NCBI GenBank assembly: GCA_036365145.1
Contig: JAEOAD010000001.1
Location: 101,529,501-101,593,500, forward strand
Direction of reading: 5' to 3'
DNA length: 64,000 nucleotides
Source of the DNA: Orientallactaga sibirica
Lineage: Eukaryota; Chordata; Mammalia; Rodentia; Dipodidae
The translations under genes and the position numbers were made by a program. The notes under the pieces were generated by a model, which was not told where the DNA came from, did not search any database, and was given only the letters and a program-made list of their open reading frames with translations. The stretch's first letter is position 1. Each line of letters opens with the position of its first letter. Positions 30,458 to 41,615 of the stretch are shown here, one piece after another.

Positions 30458-30930
30458 TGTATGGCACAATGCAGGTCATGTCCTAGCCAGGCAGCCCGCT
30501 AGTATGCATGGCACAGTTCAGGTCAGGCCCTAGCCAGGCCACCTGCTAGGAGAAACCAGGAAGTGGCTTCTGTGGACATGGCATTCTGCACAGGCCTGGC
30601 ATGACAACAGCTACAGCCCCATGCCCACAAGCAACCTGCTGTGAGATGATCTGCCCAGAGACAGGCTGTCATTGGTCACAAGAAGGGAACCTCCCTGCCT
30701 GGAAACAGGCTGTCATTGATCACAAGGAGGGAACCACCCCATACAACAATTGGCCAGCCAAACCCTTAGAAACCCCTATACTTCCTTAAATAAAGGAGTT
30801 TGCAGCAGCTCGCCCTCTGCCTGCTTCCACCCAACTCCCAGTGTGTGTGTCGTGACACTGCACCTCTCACCCCCTACCTGGCGGAGACCCTGCATCCCCT
30901 CCTGGGCTGGCCCTAGGAGGGACCCAAACA
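30458..30930 (+). repeat. ERV 3' LTR with two internal duplications
   Basis: 473 bp, 91 bp longer than the 5' LTR. The excess equals a 47-bp tandem duplication of the LTR start (30458-30504 and 30505-30551) plus a 44-bp duplication (30661-30704 and about 30705-30748, sharing ACAGGCTGTCATTG). It ends GGAGGGACCCAAACA and is followed by the TCCTAA target repeat. Confidence 0.92.
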
Positions 30931-30936
30931 TCCTAA

Positions 30937-31715
30937 CATATAGCATCAGCAGAAATACCACTATTTGCTCTGGTTATGAGATCTTGTTACTTCCTGGGTC
31001 CAAGGCAGTGTCCAGCCAGGTAGGCCTAAAGAAAAAATGAGTTATTATACTTAAATAAACATGACAGAGAAAAACAAATGGCCCTCAAATATGAAGTAGC
31101 TACTTTAACATATAGCCCATGACTATCCTCAAGCCAGAAAGTTCTTTTCTTACACTTGTAACTCCCATTTTACCTACTTACAGCTCAGAAATTAGTGAAG
31201 CAGAAAGGCAGGTGGGAAATGTGTACCTTTAAGGTCACAACCCCTTTAAAATAATGTCTCTCAACCTAGTTACATTACCATCCCCCTAAGGGCCCTTTTA
31301 GACATTATTCCTAATTGTAACCCTTTAATGAAATTGTAATAGTTCATATATTCTGATTATTTGTATATGTATATATACATTAATATTTTTACTACCATCT
31401 CCAAAAGATCCAAATTTGGCTCCAGTGAAGACAGTGCACCCCAATGAGAAGGAATGATCTGCAATGTTTATCGAAATAGCCAATAAATCCACAAAATCTG
31501 AGAAATGTAAGGGAACTGACAGTAATACTTATTGTCCTTACTCAATGGTCACAGATGTAGAGGCTGAAACCCTCATGCTGCTATAACATACGCTCGGTGT
31601 TTGAAGCCTAAGTAATTTCCTTAGTGCCAATTGATTTAAGTTTTGACCTACTCAAGGAGTATGGTCTTCATTTGCTAATAACTTTTAAAACAACTTACAT
31701 CCATTGAAATACAGA
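30937..31715. other. No gene recognised
   Basis: AT-rich unique-looking sequence downstream of the provirus. No coding frame or repeat recognised. Confidence 0.45.
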
Positions 31716-31733
31716 CTTTGTCTAAATTTCTTT

Positions 31734-31913
31734 CTTTTTTTTTTTTTTTTTGGTTTTTTTCATTTTTTGGTTTTTCAAGGTAAGGTCTCACTGTAGCTCA
31801 GGCTGACCTGGAATTCACTATGTAATCTCAGGGTGGCCTCGAACTCATGGTGATCCTCCTACCTTTGCCTCTCGAATGCTGGGATTAAAGGCGTGCACCA
31901 CCACGCCCGGCTA
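31734..31913 (-). mobile_element. B1 SINE, minus strand
   Basis: Full-length antisense B1 with an interrupted poly-T. Exact 13-bp TSD TCTAAATTTCTTT at 31721-31733 and 31914-31926. Confidence 0.95.
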
Positions 31914-32231
31914 TCTAAATTTCTTTATTTCATAAATTTCTCACAGTAATCCTATGAATTAGATACTGGTATTATTCAAAATACATGGTTCCACAAGCAA
32001 TAGTACTTTCTCTGATTGTGAGGGGCTACATGTATGAAGTAAGGAGCTTGTCCACTGGTACACAACTAATTTAATATGAAGCCAGAATCTGAATTTTTCA
32101 TCACATATCCACATAGCCATACAATGGCACTAATATGTCAATCATTTATCAAAGTATGATTTTTTTGGTAAAACTCACACACAAAAAAGACTAGTCATCT
32201 CTTACTGCTGTGTAAATGCATGTTTTAAGAG

Positions 32232-32440
32232 AAAAATCATAGGATTTAGAGTCAGGTACACTTGGGTTGGATTTTAAATCCTCCATCTTCTCAATATTAT
32301 ACAGGGGAGTTTCTTCACCTCCCTGGGCCTTATCAAAATGAGCCTAATGGCACTTAGAATAAAACGTTTGAGGGATAAAATGAGATAGCATAAATAAAAG
32401 TCCAGTATTATTAGCACATCACATGTGGCCAGTAAACATT
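32232..32440 (+). mobile_element. MIR SINE, plus strand
   Basis: GGATTTAGAGTCAGGTACAC, TTGGGTTGGATTTTAAATCC, then CACCTCCCTGGGCCTTATCA and ATAAAATGAGATAGCATAAA follow the MIR order well, from the 5' head to the 3' CTCAATAAATG-like end. Confidence 0.7.
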
Positions 32441-32659
32441 CTGCCTCCCCTTCTTGTTCTCTCTCTGCTTTCACTCTCTTGGTTGGCAGGCTGGTGGGGC
32501 AAGTACCTTTTACCACTGAACCATCTCCTCAATTCATCACCCTTTGGTGAATTGACTATCCTGGTTTTATTTGGTGTGGTGTCTGCCCAAATACTGTATC
32601 TTTTAAAAAAATCACTTACCCGGTTCAGGAGATTCAAAAGGTTCAAGGTCAGTCCTTGC

Positions 32660-33080
32660 CATCATGAGAACCACAATCAAAAGCAAGGCATGACGATCCA
32701 GGTTTGTAGTACCAGCACTGAGGAGGCAGAGACACGCAGATCCCTGGGGCTCACTGGCCAGCCAATCTAGTCACCTTGGCAAGTTCAAGGCCAATGAGAG
32801 ACCCCTCTCAAAAAAATGTAGATTGCAAGCCAGGCGTGGTAGTGAATCCTTTTAATCCCAGCACTCAGGAGGCAGAGGTAGCAGGATCACCATGAGTTCG
32901 AGGTCACCCTGAGACTACATAGTGAAGTCCAGGTCAGCCTGAGCTAGTGAGACCCTAACTTGAAAAACCGAAAAAAAAAAAAATGTAAATTGCACCTGAA
33001 GAATACCACCTGAAGTTGTCCTCTGGACTGCACACTTGCACATGCATGCACACATACAAACATATTTGTGTGACACAATG
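32660..33080 (+). mobile_element. B4-type SINE, interrupted by a B1
   Basis: B1-like half with GTAGTACCAGCACTGAGGAG and GAGACCCCTCTCAAAAAAAT. After the inserted B1 it continues with CACCTGAAGTTGTCCTCTGG and CACTTGCACATGCATGCACA, the typical B4 3' portion. Confidence 0.6.
32829..32985 (+). mobile_element. B1 SINE
   Basis: Full-length B1: GCCAGGCGTGGTAGTGAATC ... GAGACCCTAACTTGAAAAAC. The TSD reads ATGTAGATTGCA on the left and ATGTAAATTGCA on the right. It lies within the B4 element and is younger. Confidence 0.93.
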
Positions 33081-33190
33081 TAACCTTTTGATACATGTAT
33101 ATAAGTACAATGATTACATCAAGGTAGTTGGCATTTCTATCACCTCAGACATGCATCATTCTTGTGTAGGGGAGATAGATACCACTTTTT

Positions 33191-33332
33191 TTTTTTGAGG
33201 TAGGGTCTCACTCTAGCTCAGGCTGACCTGGAATTCACTATGTAGTCTCAGGGTGGCCTAGAACTCACAGTGATCCTCCTACCTCTGCCTCTCGAGTGCT
33301 GGGATTAAAGGTGTGCGCCACCATGCCCGGCT
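33191..33332 (-). mobile_element. B1 SINE, minus strand
   Basis: Antisense B1, poly-T at the left. Exact TSD GATACCACTTTTT at 33178-33190 and 33333-33345. Confidence 0.95.
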
Positions 33333-33510
33333 GATACCACTTTTTAACAATATGAGGGAGACTTGGTAATGGTCCAGAGTATGACTGAAAAGCAAAAGCC
33401 TCAGACTGTTTCTAGGGAAAATGTCAGTAACTGGATCAGGTGGTGCAAAGAACAGGAAACTTGCAGACAGATACTAGGTCCACAGAACACCTCCCAGAAT
33501 GATGGCCTGA

Positions 33511-33514
<4 letters not shown>

Positions 33515-33555
<41 letters not shown>

Positions 33556-33893
33556 TTCTCCCCCCTTCCTCTGTGTGTATGTGTATACGTTCGTGTAGAT
33601 GAATACACCCCATACACATAGGTGTAGAGGCCAGAGGTGGACATAAGATGACCTCTTCTATCACTCTTCTGCCTTGAGACAGGGTCTCTGAACCTGGAAT
33701 TTACAGTTTTTCAGTTATGCTGGATATCCACGCAGCCCTAACAGTCCTCCTGTCTCCACTGTCCTCAGTGCTGGGGTTATAGGCGGCATGCATGGCCTTG
33801 CCAGATTTTCAAATGGGTGCTGGAGCTTGAACTCAGGTCCCCAAGCTCGCACAACAAACATTCTCACTCTCTGAGCCATCTCTCATCTACCTT
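33515..33893 (-). mobile_element. B4-type SINE, minus strand, with (CT)n
   Basis: Antisense order: a CT run, GTGTGTATGTGTATACG, GTAGAGGCCAGAGGTGGACA, GAGACAGGGTCTCTGAACCT, TCAGTGCTGGGGTTATAGGC, GAACTCAGGTCCCCAAGCTC and CTGAGCCATCTCTC. The B1-like middle and the tRNA-like end identify a near full-length B4. Confidence 0.8.
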
Positions 33894-33894
33894 G

Positions 33895-34693
33895 ATGTTT
33901 CTTCTCATCTTTCTGAGTGCCTTTCATCTCGGTGAAAATGCCAGGGCTGTACAGGGCAGAAATATGACTTTCTCTGTTCACCCTCTTTAAGGGCCTACAT
34001 CAGGGTCTGAATGAAACCATGAAACCATCTCAGAGATCTGGCCCTGTCCATTCAGGCCATTCCCTTTGGTTGTAGCATTACTAAGTTCCCAAGAATGTGA
34101 ATTTGGCCTCCCAGCCATGCAACCTTGACAGAACCCTTGAGTTTCCTGTCTATAACAGATATCTGCTTTATCTCCCTCTAGATCTAGAGGCTCAAATCAG
34201 TTCATTTCCATGGGCAACTTTCACATTGAAAAACCCAGCAAAGTCTCCAGGCTTCCACGCAGACTTACCCAGAACTCCAGCCTTTTCGACAGCCCTGGCT
34301 ACAGAAACAAGAGGCAGGCTCCTCCCAGACCTCAGGTTAGAATGCAATTGACAACCACCTGGAGAAAGCAGGGTCACAACTGCCACTGCTAGTCTCCAGT
34401 GGACCTTGCCACATCTGAAACTGACACACAAAAGAGATGGCTTTCCCTGGCTCAGTGAGATCAAATCCAAAATATCAGATTCAACAACAACAAAAAAATA
34501 CACCAAGGGGAAAAAGACACAATGTCTATTTCAAACGTCTCTAGGATCTAGCATGGCTCAAATTCTGTGGTCCATTTGACCCCAGGGCTTCCTCTGAACT
34601 GTCAAAGAACACACAGTACCAAGCTGTGAGGTGCAGCAAGAAGAGAGCTGGGTGGGGAGAGAGAGAAGCCAAGGTTTTCAGGAACCATCCTTC
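33895..34693. other. No gene recognised
   Basis: Several overlapping short frames on both strands at 34097-34506; no domain recognised. No young repeat seen. Confidence 0.4.
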
Positions 34694-34698
34694 CCATT

Positions 34699-34997
34699 TG
34701 TAGCAGACAGCTTCAGGTTTGCTGAGATGAACTTCTAGACCAGGCTCAATTATGGAGGAAGGGATATTATTTATTGAAGCTTACAGATCCAGGGGAAGTT
34801 CCATAATGGCAGAAGTGGCCTGCCTCACAGTGAGAGAGAAAAAAAAACAACCAGGCACACAGAGTTTCTCAGGAACTCCTACTGGGCACACTTTGCATAT
34901 CTTTACAATGGAATCTCCCATTCCTGTGACATTGCTCTAGGAAGGGACAGCTAATAAAACATTGAATATATTGGGGCCATATATTCAAACTACCACA
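34699..34997 (-). mobile_element. Solo MaLR-type LTR, minus strand, internally shortened
   Basis: On the minus strand it begins TGTGGTAGTTTGAATATATG and ends TGAAGCTGTCTGCTACA, as in the LTRs at 40017, 41616 and 57279. At 299 bp it is about 90 bp shorter than those. Exact 5-bp TSD CCATT at 34694-34698 and 34998-35002. Confidence 0.95.
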
Positions 34998-35002
34998 CCA
35001 TT

Positions 35003-37945
35003 CCTTTTGGAAATAAGACAAATTTGCCTCCCTCCAGCTCAGACACTTAACCAGCATCCCTTCCTGGCCTGATGCCTTAGGCGCTCCATGATCACTCTAG
35101 TGACACTGGTTTCTAGCTATCCCTCCTGACAATGTGGGACAGCACTTTGTTTCAGCAAAGACAGGACTGTGTGTTCAACTTGTTCAACTAGGCTGTTGTC
35201 ATCTAACGTTCTGCCCTGCTCCAAACTGTGTCTCAACTTCTGAACTCCACCCAGCACAGGCCTGATTTTGAGGTCCTGTGAGGGGGGAGGCTGCGGAGTG
35301 GTTGTTGGGCTGAGTGTCATTGTCCAGGCCTCAGAGGCCATTTATTTGGGACTTTCATATGGGGAAATGAGATAATTCTCTAGCTGTGTGAGTGTCCTGG
35401 CATGGGGTGTGATCTCCCAGACTTCTGGCTATCTCTTTGAATGTTTTCATCCCATGGACTTCTGATCATATGGACATACATTGGGTCACTAGGGGACTTG
35501 GGTCCAATGTACAAAACCTACAAGCATACACAATACGGCTGGTTTGTGATGTGTTGTGAAAGTAGATGGCAAGTGAGGCATCAAGAGGTAGCATTAAAGG
35601 AGGAAAATAGTGATAAGGAAGTTTAATGGTTCCTCTCCAACACACCAATATATACCAACACACCCTCATTGTCTTATGAATTTAAAGAATTAAAATCCAC
35701 AAAGAAGATGGTAAGATTTAGAGAGACTGAGAGTGGTTGTTGGGTGTGGCGGTTGGGAAACTTCTCTAGTGGTCTGACTGGAAATGTATTGGTGGAGTGC
35801 AAGAAGACAGTCCTAGGAGACAATGTTAAGGAGAATGAAGTCAAGGAGTTAAGGGGGAGTAGGCACACAATAGACTGGGGGTCTTAGTGTTTTTATTCTT
35901 GTAGACTTTTAGGCCTTGGAGGAAAATCAAGGGAACCCAGGTAGATGGAGGTATATTGTCTCAGGACCCTCTGAGTATGAGCTGACTGTAAACAGAAGGA
36001 GATAACTTTAAAAGAGCAGTTGAGTATAGACTACCTAAAGATTAACAGAAGTTCTATTAGGATTCTAATAGGTATATTCTTTTTATGCTGAAAATTTTGA
36101 GGTCTGTTTTTAGAACTATTTACCAAATTGCATGGTCTATACTGGTCCTTATAAATCAGATGAGACATTGTCAGAATATATGAACAGCATTTGACCTTGA
36201 TTATGGCATAGATATCACTCAGTTGTGAGCCCATCCATCTAGTCAGAGTCTGAGCTGAAATGTCCAAACCTTTTATTTTATTCTTGGTTATAATTTTTTG
36301 TTGAGTGCTTAAGACCAAATAAGTATGCAGAAATTTTAATTTTATGTGTGCTTTTGAAGGTTGGTTGTGGTCCTTTTTGAAACCTGGGAGGAGTTCTATG
36401 GCTCAGCATTTGTGTTCTCTGCTGGGATAAGTCAGGGCCATGCTGACCATGGGAGTCTCCTTGGAAGCACTGAGGATTTCCCCTTCTGTTCTTACTCTCC
36501 TCTTGCAGATCATACACTGATTTTTCAGTCCAGTTTCAGGGTCTCTGTGCTGGACTGAATCTTAAGACTAGTCGCCCTGGTAACGTGTTTCCTGTTCTGC
36601 ACTTTTGATCTACCAGCACTAATGTCAACGCCTATGTTATGCTTAGGATGGGTTGTATCTAAGAATAATGATAAAATCCAAGCACATACCCTGTTCTTTC
36701 AAAGCCTACTGTAGATATTTGAGTGCTAGGGGTGATGACAGAACATGGCTTATATAAAGCACAGGTTCTGAGCAGAAGCTCTGTGACCAGTGCTGTGCCA
36801 AACCATTGCAGAAGCCTTCAGCTTGGAGGTAGGCTCTGAAAGATGGGGAAAATTTGGCCAGATGAAGAGGAGTGGAGACAAAATTTTCAAGGTGAGACTA
36901 ACATGAGTGAAAGTGTAATCTGAGGGAAGAAGGCAAGCACACAGAGCCTGAGCTGGCTGGAACAAAATATTCACACAAGTGCCCACCCTCATTTTGCTGA
37001 GCCTTTCAATCACCTCTGTCTTCCCTATACTCTGGTATCTCTCAAATTCTTTTGCTTAGACATCTCCTGTTGCATCCTACTTATCTACCTGGACTATGAC
37101 TATTGTTGAGGCATGGAAGTGGGTGTTGTAGCTCTAGTGTCTATCCCAATGCCCTTGCACTGGTGAGCTGCTAGAATTTGGCAGAAGGAGGCTTGCAAAT
37201 CCTTTTGAACCATCGGTAGCTTCTCCCCTTTCCTCAATTAAAAATAAAAATAATTAAGTGCATGGATGAAACTGGATGTATCCAAAATAAACATGTTACA
37301 GCTTTTTGCCATTCAGTCCCATCTCCGCAAAGCATATAGAACAAGGAGATGAAGGAAGAAGGCAGAGCAAAAGGAACTTGACTTGGGTAGAAAAGCCCCT
37401 AGCCATAAGTCAGTTACTAAAGTTGAGTGACACTTGGGGTGGTCATGTGGCTTAGACAAGAAATCTTCAGAAACAAGCTCCAGTGAATGTTTCAGTCTTC
37501 TTGGGACAAGCATTGATTCAGCAAGGACTCAAAAGGGAGTCTGGGGCCTTCTCCATTATCCCATTGTAGGTCAGGGAGGAAGCAGGAATAATCTCTCCAC
37601 ATAAATGCTTTTCCATCCAGTAAAATCTGAATTATTCACACTTTAATATTACCCCATCTTCAAGTACCAATTCAGGTGACTTGTCAATGAAGGCTTTCAT
37701 TTCATCTATCCCAGGGGTCAGCACTTTTAGGAGCCAGAATGATCTCTATTGCAACTAGGCAACTACTACACAGCTATTCAACTCTTGTGGTGATGTAAAG
37801 GCAGCTATAGGCAATGCATAAGTAAATGATGTGTTTTCCATTAAACTTTGTTTACAATAACAGGTGGTAAGCTGGCTTTGGCCTAAGTATAGTAGTTTGC
37901 CATGCTCTTCCTCACCCAAGCCCAAACTTGTTCCCCAACCTATAG
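35003..37945. other. No gene recognised; possible L2 at 36720-36970
   Basis: Mostly unique-looking DNA. The segment near 36720-36970 (CTGTGACCAGTGCTGTGCC ... TGGCCAGATGAAGAGGAG ... CAAGGTGAGACTAACATGAG) resembles L2-derived text. Open frames lack recognisable domains. Confidence 0.4.
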
Positions 37946-38680
37946 AATGAAAACAAACAACATGGAATGGTACTGGCATAAAACAGGATTATAGACCAGT
38001 GGATCAGAATAGAGGACCCAGACTTTGGGCCAAATAACTATAGCAACTTCATATTTGATAAAGGCCCTAACAATGTCAACTGGAAAAAAGACAGCATCTT
38101 CAACAAATGGTGCTGGACAAACTAGATAACCATATGCAGGAAAATGAAACTAGATCCATACTTCTTGACATGCACAAAAATCAAGTCCAAATAGATCAAA
38201 AACCTCAATATAAGACCAGAAACTCTGCTACTACTGGAAGAAAAAATAGGAGGAACATTCCACAATATAGGAATGGGAAAACGACTTCCTGAACAAAACC
38301 CCAGTAGCTCAGGAAATTAAACAGTCACCATTGGGATCTCATGAAGTTGAAAAGTTTTGTCACAGACAAACATACAATAAGCAGAGCCAATAGATTACCC
38401 ACAAAATGGGAGAAAATTTTTGCCAGCTACACACAGACAGTGGCCTAATTTCTTGAATCTACAAAGAACTCAAAAAACTAAACAACAAAAAAATCAAACA
38501 ACTCACTCACAAAATGATCAGAGAACTGAACAGGAAGTTCTCAGGAAAGAAATACAAATGGCAAACACACACTTAAGAAAATGGCCAACATCCCTAACCA
38601 TCAGGGAAATGCAAATTAAAACAACTATGAGATTCCATCTTTCCCCAGTAATGATAGCAAACATTAAAATATCGAATGAG
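37946..38680 (+). mobile_element. L1 LINE ORF2 segment (left part of a broken L1)
   Basis: Aligns with 53757-54480: ACAACATGGAATGGTACTGG, CAGGATTATAGACCAGTGG, GATAAAGGCCCTAACAATGT, CAACAAATGGTGCTGGACAA, GGGAGAAAATTTTTGCCAGC. It decodes with interruptions to the part of ORF2 after the reverse transcriptase domain. Interrupted at 38681 by a train of SINEs and resumed at 39236. Confidence 0.88.
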
Positions 38681-38701
38681 CTTTCTCTCTCTCTCTCTCT
38701 T

Positions 38702-38751
<50 letters not shown>

Positions 38752-38769
38752 TCAAAAATTTAAAAAAGA
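38681..38769 (+). mobile_element. SINE tail remnant with (CT)n(GT)n
   Basis: CTTTCTCTCTCT..., a (GT)n run (about 38707-38750) and TCTCAAAAATTTAAAAAA. This looks like only the 3' end of a B2-like SINE, inserted 5'-truncated into the L1. Confidence 0.6.
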
Positions 38770-39024
38770 GGCTGGAGAGATGGCTTAGCAGTTAAGGCAC
38801 CTACCTGCCTATGAAGCCTAAGAATGCCTATTCGCATCTCCAGGTCCCATATTTAGCCAGACGCAAAAGTGATGCAAGCACACAGTGTCACACATGTGCA
38901 CAACAGGGTGCACACATCTGGAGTTCATTCACATTAGCTGAGAGGCTGCTGGCATGCCCATTCTCTCTGTCTCTCTCACTCTCTCTTTCTCTCTCTCAAA
39001 AATTTTTTTAAAAAATCAAATGAG
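38770..39024 (+). mobile_element. B2-like SINE, long subtype
   Basis: GGCTGGAGAGATGGCTTAGC head, GACGCAAAAGTGATGCAAGC and CACACATGTGCACAACAGGG long-subtype segment, CT tract, AAAAATTTTTTTAAAAAATC tail. ATCAAATGAG at its end echoes ATCGAATGAG at 38671-38680, the L1 text before the SINE train. Confidence 0.9.
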
Positions 39025-39235
39025 GGCTGGAGAGATGGCTTAGTGGTTAAGGTGCTTGCCTACAAAGCCAAAGGACCCAGGTTCCATTCCCCTGGACCCA
39101 TATAAACCAGATGCACAAGGTGGCACATTTGTCTGGAGTTCATTTGCACCAGATGGAGCTAGCACACCCATTCTCCTCCTTTCCCCCCACCCCCACCTCT
39201 TTCTCTCAAATAAATAAATAAAAATAAAAGTATTA
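39025..39235 (+). mobile_element. B2-like SINE, short subtype
   Basis: Directly follows the previous SINE head to tail. Full head, GTTCCATTCCCCTGGACCC, body and AAATAAATAAATAAAAATAA tail. L1 sequence resumes immediately afterwards (ACAAATGCTGGTGAGG). Confidence 0.92.
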
Positions 39236-39715
39236 AAAAACAAATGCTGGTGAGGATATGGATAAATAAGAACCCTCATTCACTGTTGGTGGGAATGCAA
39301 GTTGTTACAACCACTATCAAAAGCATTATGGAGACTCCTAAAAAGGTTGACTGTACAGTTACCAACAGACCCACTTATTCCCTTACTAGGCATTTATCCT
39401 AAAAGCTCCATGCCTCAGCTCAGAAAGATTTGCTCAACCATGTTTATAATTGCTCAATTCATAATAGCTAAGAGCAACCCAGATGTCCATCATTAAAAAA
39501 ATGGATGACCAAGATGTGGTATATCTACATGATGGAATTCTACACAGCAGTAAGGAAAAATGACACAATGAAATTTGAAGAAAAATGGTCAAACTTGGAA
39601 CAGATCATTCTCAGTGAACTCATCCTATCACATAAAGACAATTGTCACATGGTCACTCATCTATGGCTACTAATCTGGATCTGCCTGAGATACTGACATA
39701 CCTAATAGGCATTTT
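39236..39715 (+). pseudogene. L1 ORF2 C-terminal remnant
   Basis: Continuation of the L1 from 37946. Frames at 39302-39496 and 39505-39696 carry LIPLLGIYPKSS and MWYIYMMEFYTAVRKN, the conserved end of ORF2, separated by a stop. Catalytic domains are absent. Confidence 0.85.
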
Positions 39716-40011
39716 AAGGACCAGACAATAAGGAGGGTTGAGTGGGGAGAGTAAGGGTGAGGAGGGACACAAAACTGGACCCAAATGGAACTGGTACCAT
39801 AAAATTCTATATCCTGAAAGACAGACTAAAAGGTTGAACCTTTATCAGGTCCTTAGAGGGAACACCTGAATCAAAGGGCCCTGGAAAGGGTATGATGAAG
39901 ACTAACCTTAATCTCCTGTTTTTCTCTCTCTTGCTTTTCTCTCTTTTACTTTTATATTACCTATCTTTTTCTTCCTTCTTTTCCCTTGACTCTGACCTAT
40001 AACTCCCAATA
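39716..40011 (+). mobile_element. L1 3' UTR, left of the MaLR insertion
   Basis: Pyrimidine-rich TTTTCTCTCTCTTGCTTTTC stretch and GACCTATAACTCCCAATACA, parallel to CTCTGACCTCTAACTCCCTG at 15710-15730 in the other L1. It breaks at the LTR retrotransposon and continues at 42012. Confidence 0.8.
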
Positions 40012-40016
40012 CAAGG

Positions 40017-40407
40017 TGTGGTAGTTTGAATATATGTCCCCCAATATATTCAGTGTTTTATTAGTTATAGTTTGCATCTGCAATCACCTTGCTAGAGGCA
40101 ATGTCACTGGGGGCTGATCTTAAGGTGTGGTGGTGGGTTTGAGATTCCATTGTAAAGATATGCAAAGTGTGCCTAGCAGGAGTTCCTGAAGTGTGCTGTG
40201 TGACTCTTTTGGCTATAGTTTTGCTCTGTCTGCTGTGTGCCTGGTTGGCTTTTCTCTCTCTTGCTTGGTCCTGTGAAGAGCAGGCCACTTCTCCTGCCGT
40301 TATGGAACTTCCCCTGGATCTATAAGCTTCAATAAATAATATCCCTTCCTCCATAACTGTGCCTGGTCTGGAAGTTCATCTCAGCGAACCTGAAGCTGTC
40401 TGCTACA
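40017..40407 (+). repeat. MaLR 5' LTR
   Basis: TGTGGTAGTTTGAATATATG to GAAGCTGTCTGCTACA. AATAAA within TTCAATAAATAATATCCC (about 40331) is the likely polyadenylation signal. Confidence 0.93.
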
Positions 40408-41615
40408 GTAAAGTAGTACCAGAAGTGGGGTGAAATGAACCTGACCGTGTGGATATTCGTCTTTTGGAACCTTTGTTTCGGAGGAATGGGCATGGACTTG
40501 GTGCTTGTAACTGAAGATGCCTTCTGGAGTGGTAAACCAAGTTTTATGGACTATTCTGATGAGAGTTTGAGAATGCTAAGTGCAGACAGTATTGAACTTC
40601 GAGGCTTGGCTTATGAGCTTTCTAAGGGAAAGAAAGACTGCAGAGGACTTTGTTGGAACTGGGCTACTGGCATAAGGGATGGCTACGTTCCACTATCCAG
40701 GCCCAGAAAGTTTGATCAAAGTTAAATTTGTAATGGGCTGATGTACTTGGCTAAAGATATCAGACTGAGAAATTTAAGATTTTAAGTTGGAAAACCTCAA
40801 GCAAGTTAAAATTAGAGGCACTGAGACTGGTTTTAGGTTACTGGAGCTGCTATTGTCAACACATTAGAAATCTTAAGGAAGGTGGAAGGAAGGTGGCCTG
40901 ATTGCTTTACATTAAAACAATGGAGAGAATGCCTGAAGAAAGACTGTTAGGAATGCAAACTCTTGGAAAGAGTTGACTGGAGAAGGAACCTGCTTTTCAA
41001 GGCTATGATTTATTTCATCCCTGGATTAAGAATATGGCTGTGTCCTGCACACCTGGTATTAGTTTTGGAAGCATGAAAAATGCATGGAGTGGTCATGAAT
41101 TGCACACGGTTCCAGGAGCTGCTGCTGAGATGTGGCATGAAGATGAGGCAGGGCATGAAGACCCTCAGGAATATGCTGGAAGAGCCTTTGGAAGATGGAC
41201 CGTGGTTTGCATGGAGATCTAAAGATGTTTTGGATATACCAGGACTATGCAAGGGCTCCCATGTAGTGCAATGTTGGCCTGGGATCAAAGTTTTCCCTGG
41301 TGACTCTGCCCAGCTGGAGGGGCAGAATTGGAAAACCTGGAGACTGTCCATCTCTCTTTATATTGAACTTGAACTGCAGAAGTTTGATGACTGCTGATGG
41401 TGGTTGAGTTTGCATTGTTCTAGTTTCTCCTTGCTATGCCTTATACCAGTTAAAAATGTTTACTCTGTGCCTTTACATGTTGAAAGTATTTAACTTGTTT
41501 GATTTTACAGACTCACTATCTTAAGTTGATCAAGACTGTGAGAACCTTTGAAGTTGGACTGAATACAATTTACAATGTGTGATAGTTATAAATCTATTGG
41601 GGGCCAGGGGCAGAA
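40408..41615 (+). other. MaLR internal region
   Basis: Contains two open frames of about 100 codons (40435-40725 and 41080-41397). Neither shows a capsid, zinc-knuckle or enzyme motif that I recognise. The first frame starts with a hydrophobic, signal-like stretch (LTVWIFVFWNLCFGG), but this may be chance. MaLR interiors often retain only traces of gag. Confidence 0.7.

Larger units (their letters stand above)
26767..30930 (+). mobile_element. Defective class II (betaretrovirus-like) endogenous provirus
   Basis: A 4.16-kb provirus in the plus orientation: 5' LTR, Lys-type primer-binding site, gag fragments, RNase H end plus integrase, env remnants, purine tract and 3' LTR. Flanks CCCTAA (26761-26766) and TCCTAA (30931-30936) are a 6-bp TSD with one mismatch, the size typical of betaretroviral integrases. 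Intact relatives are 8-9 kb, so roughly half is missing: protease, all of reverse transcriptase, and parts of gag and env. Frameshifts and stops break the rest. It cannot encode a complete viral protein. Family assignment rests on LTR ends (TG...CA), the primer-binding site, TSD length and integrase motifs. Confidence 0.93.
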
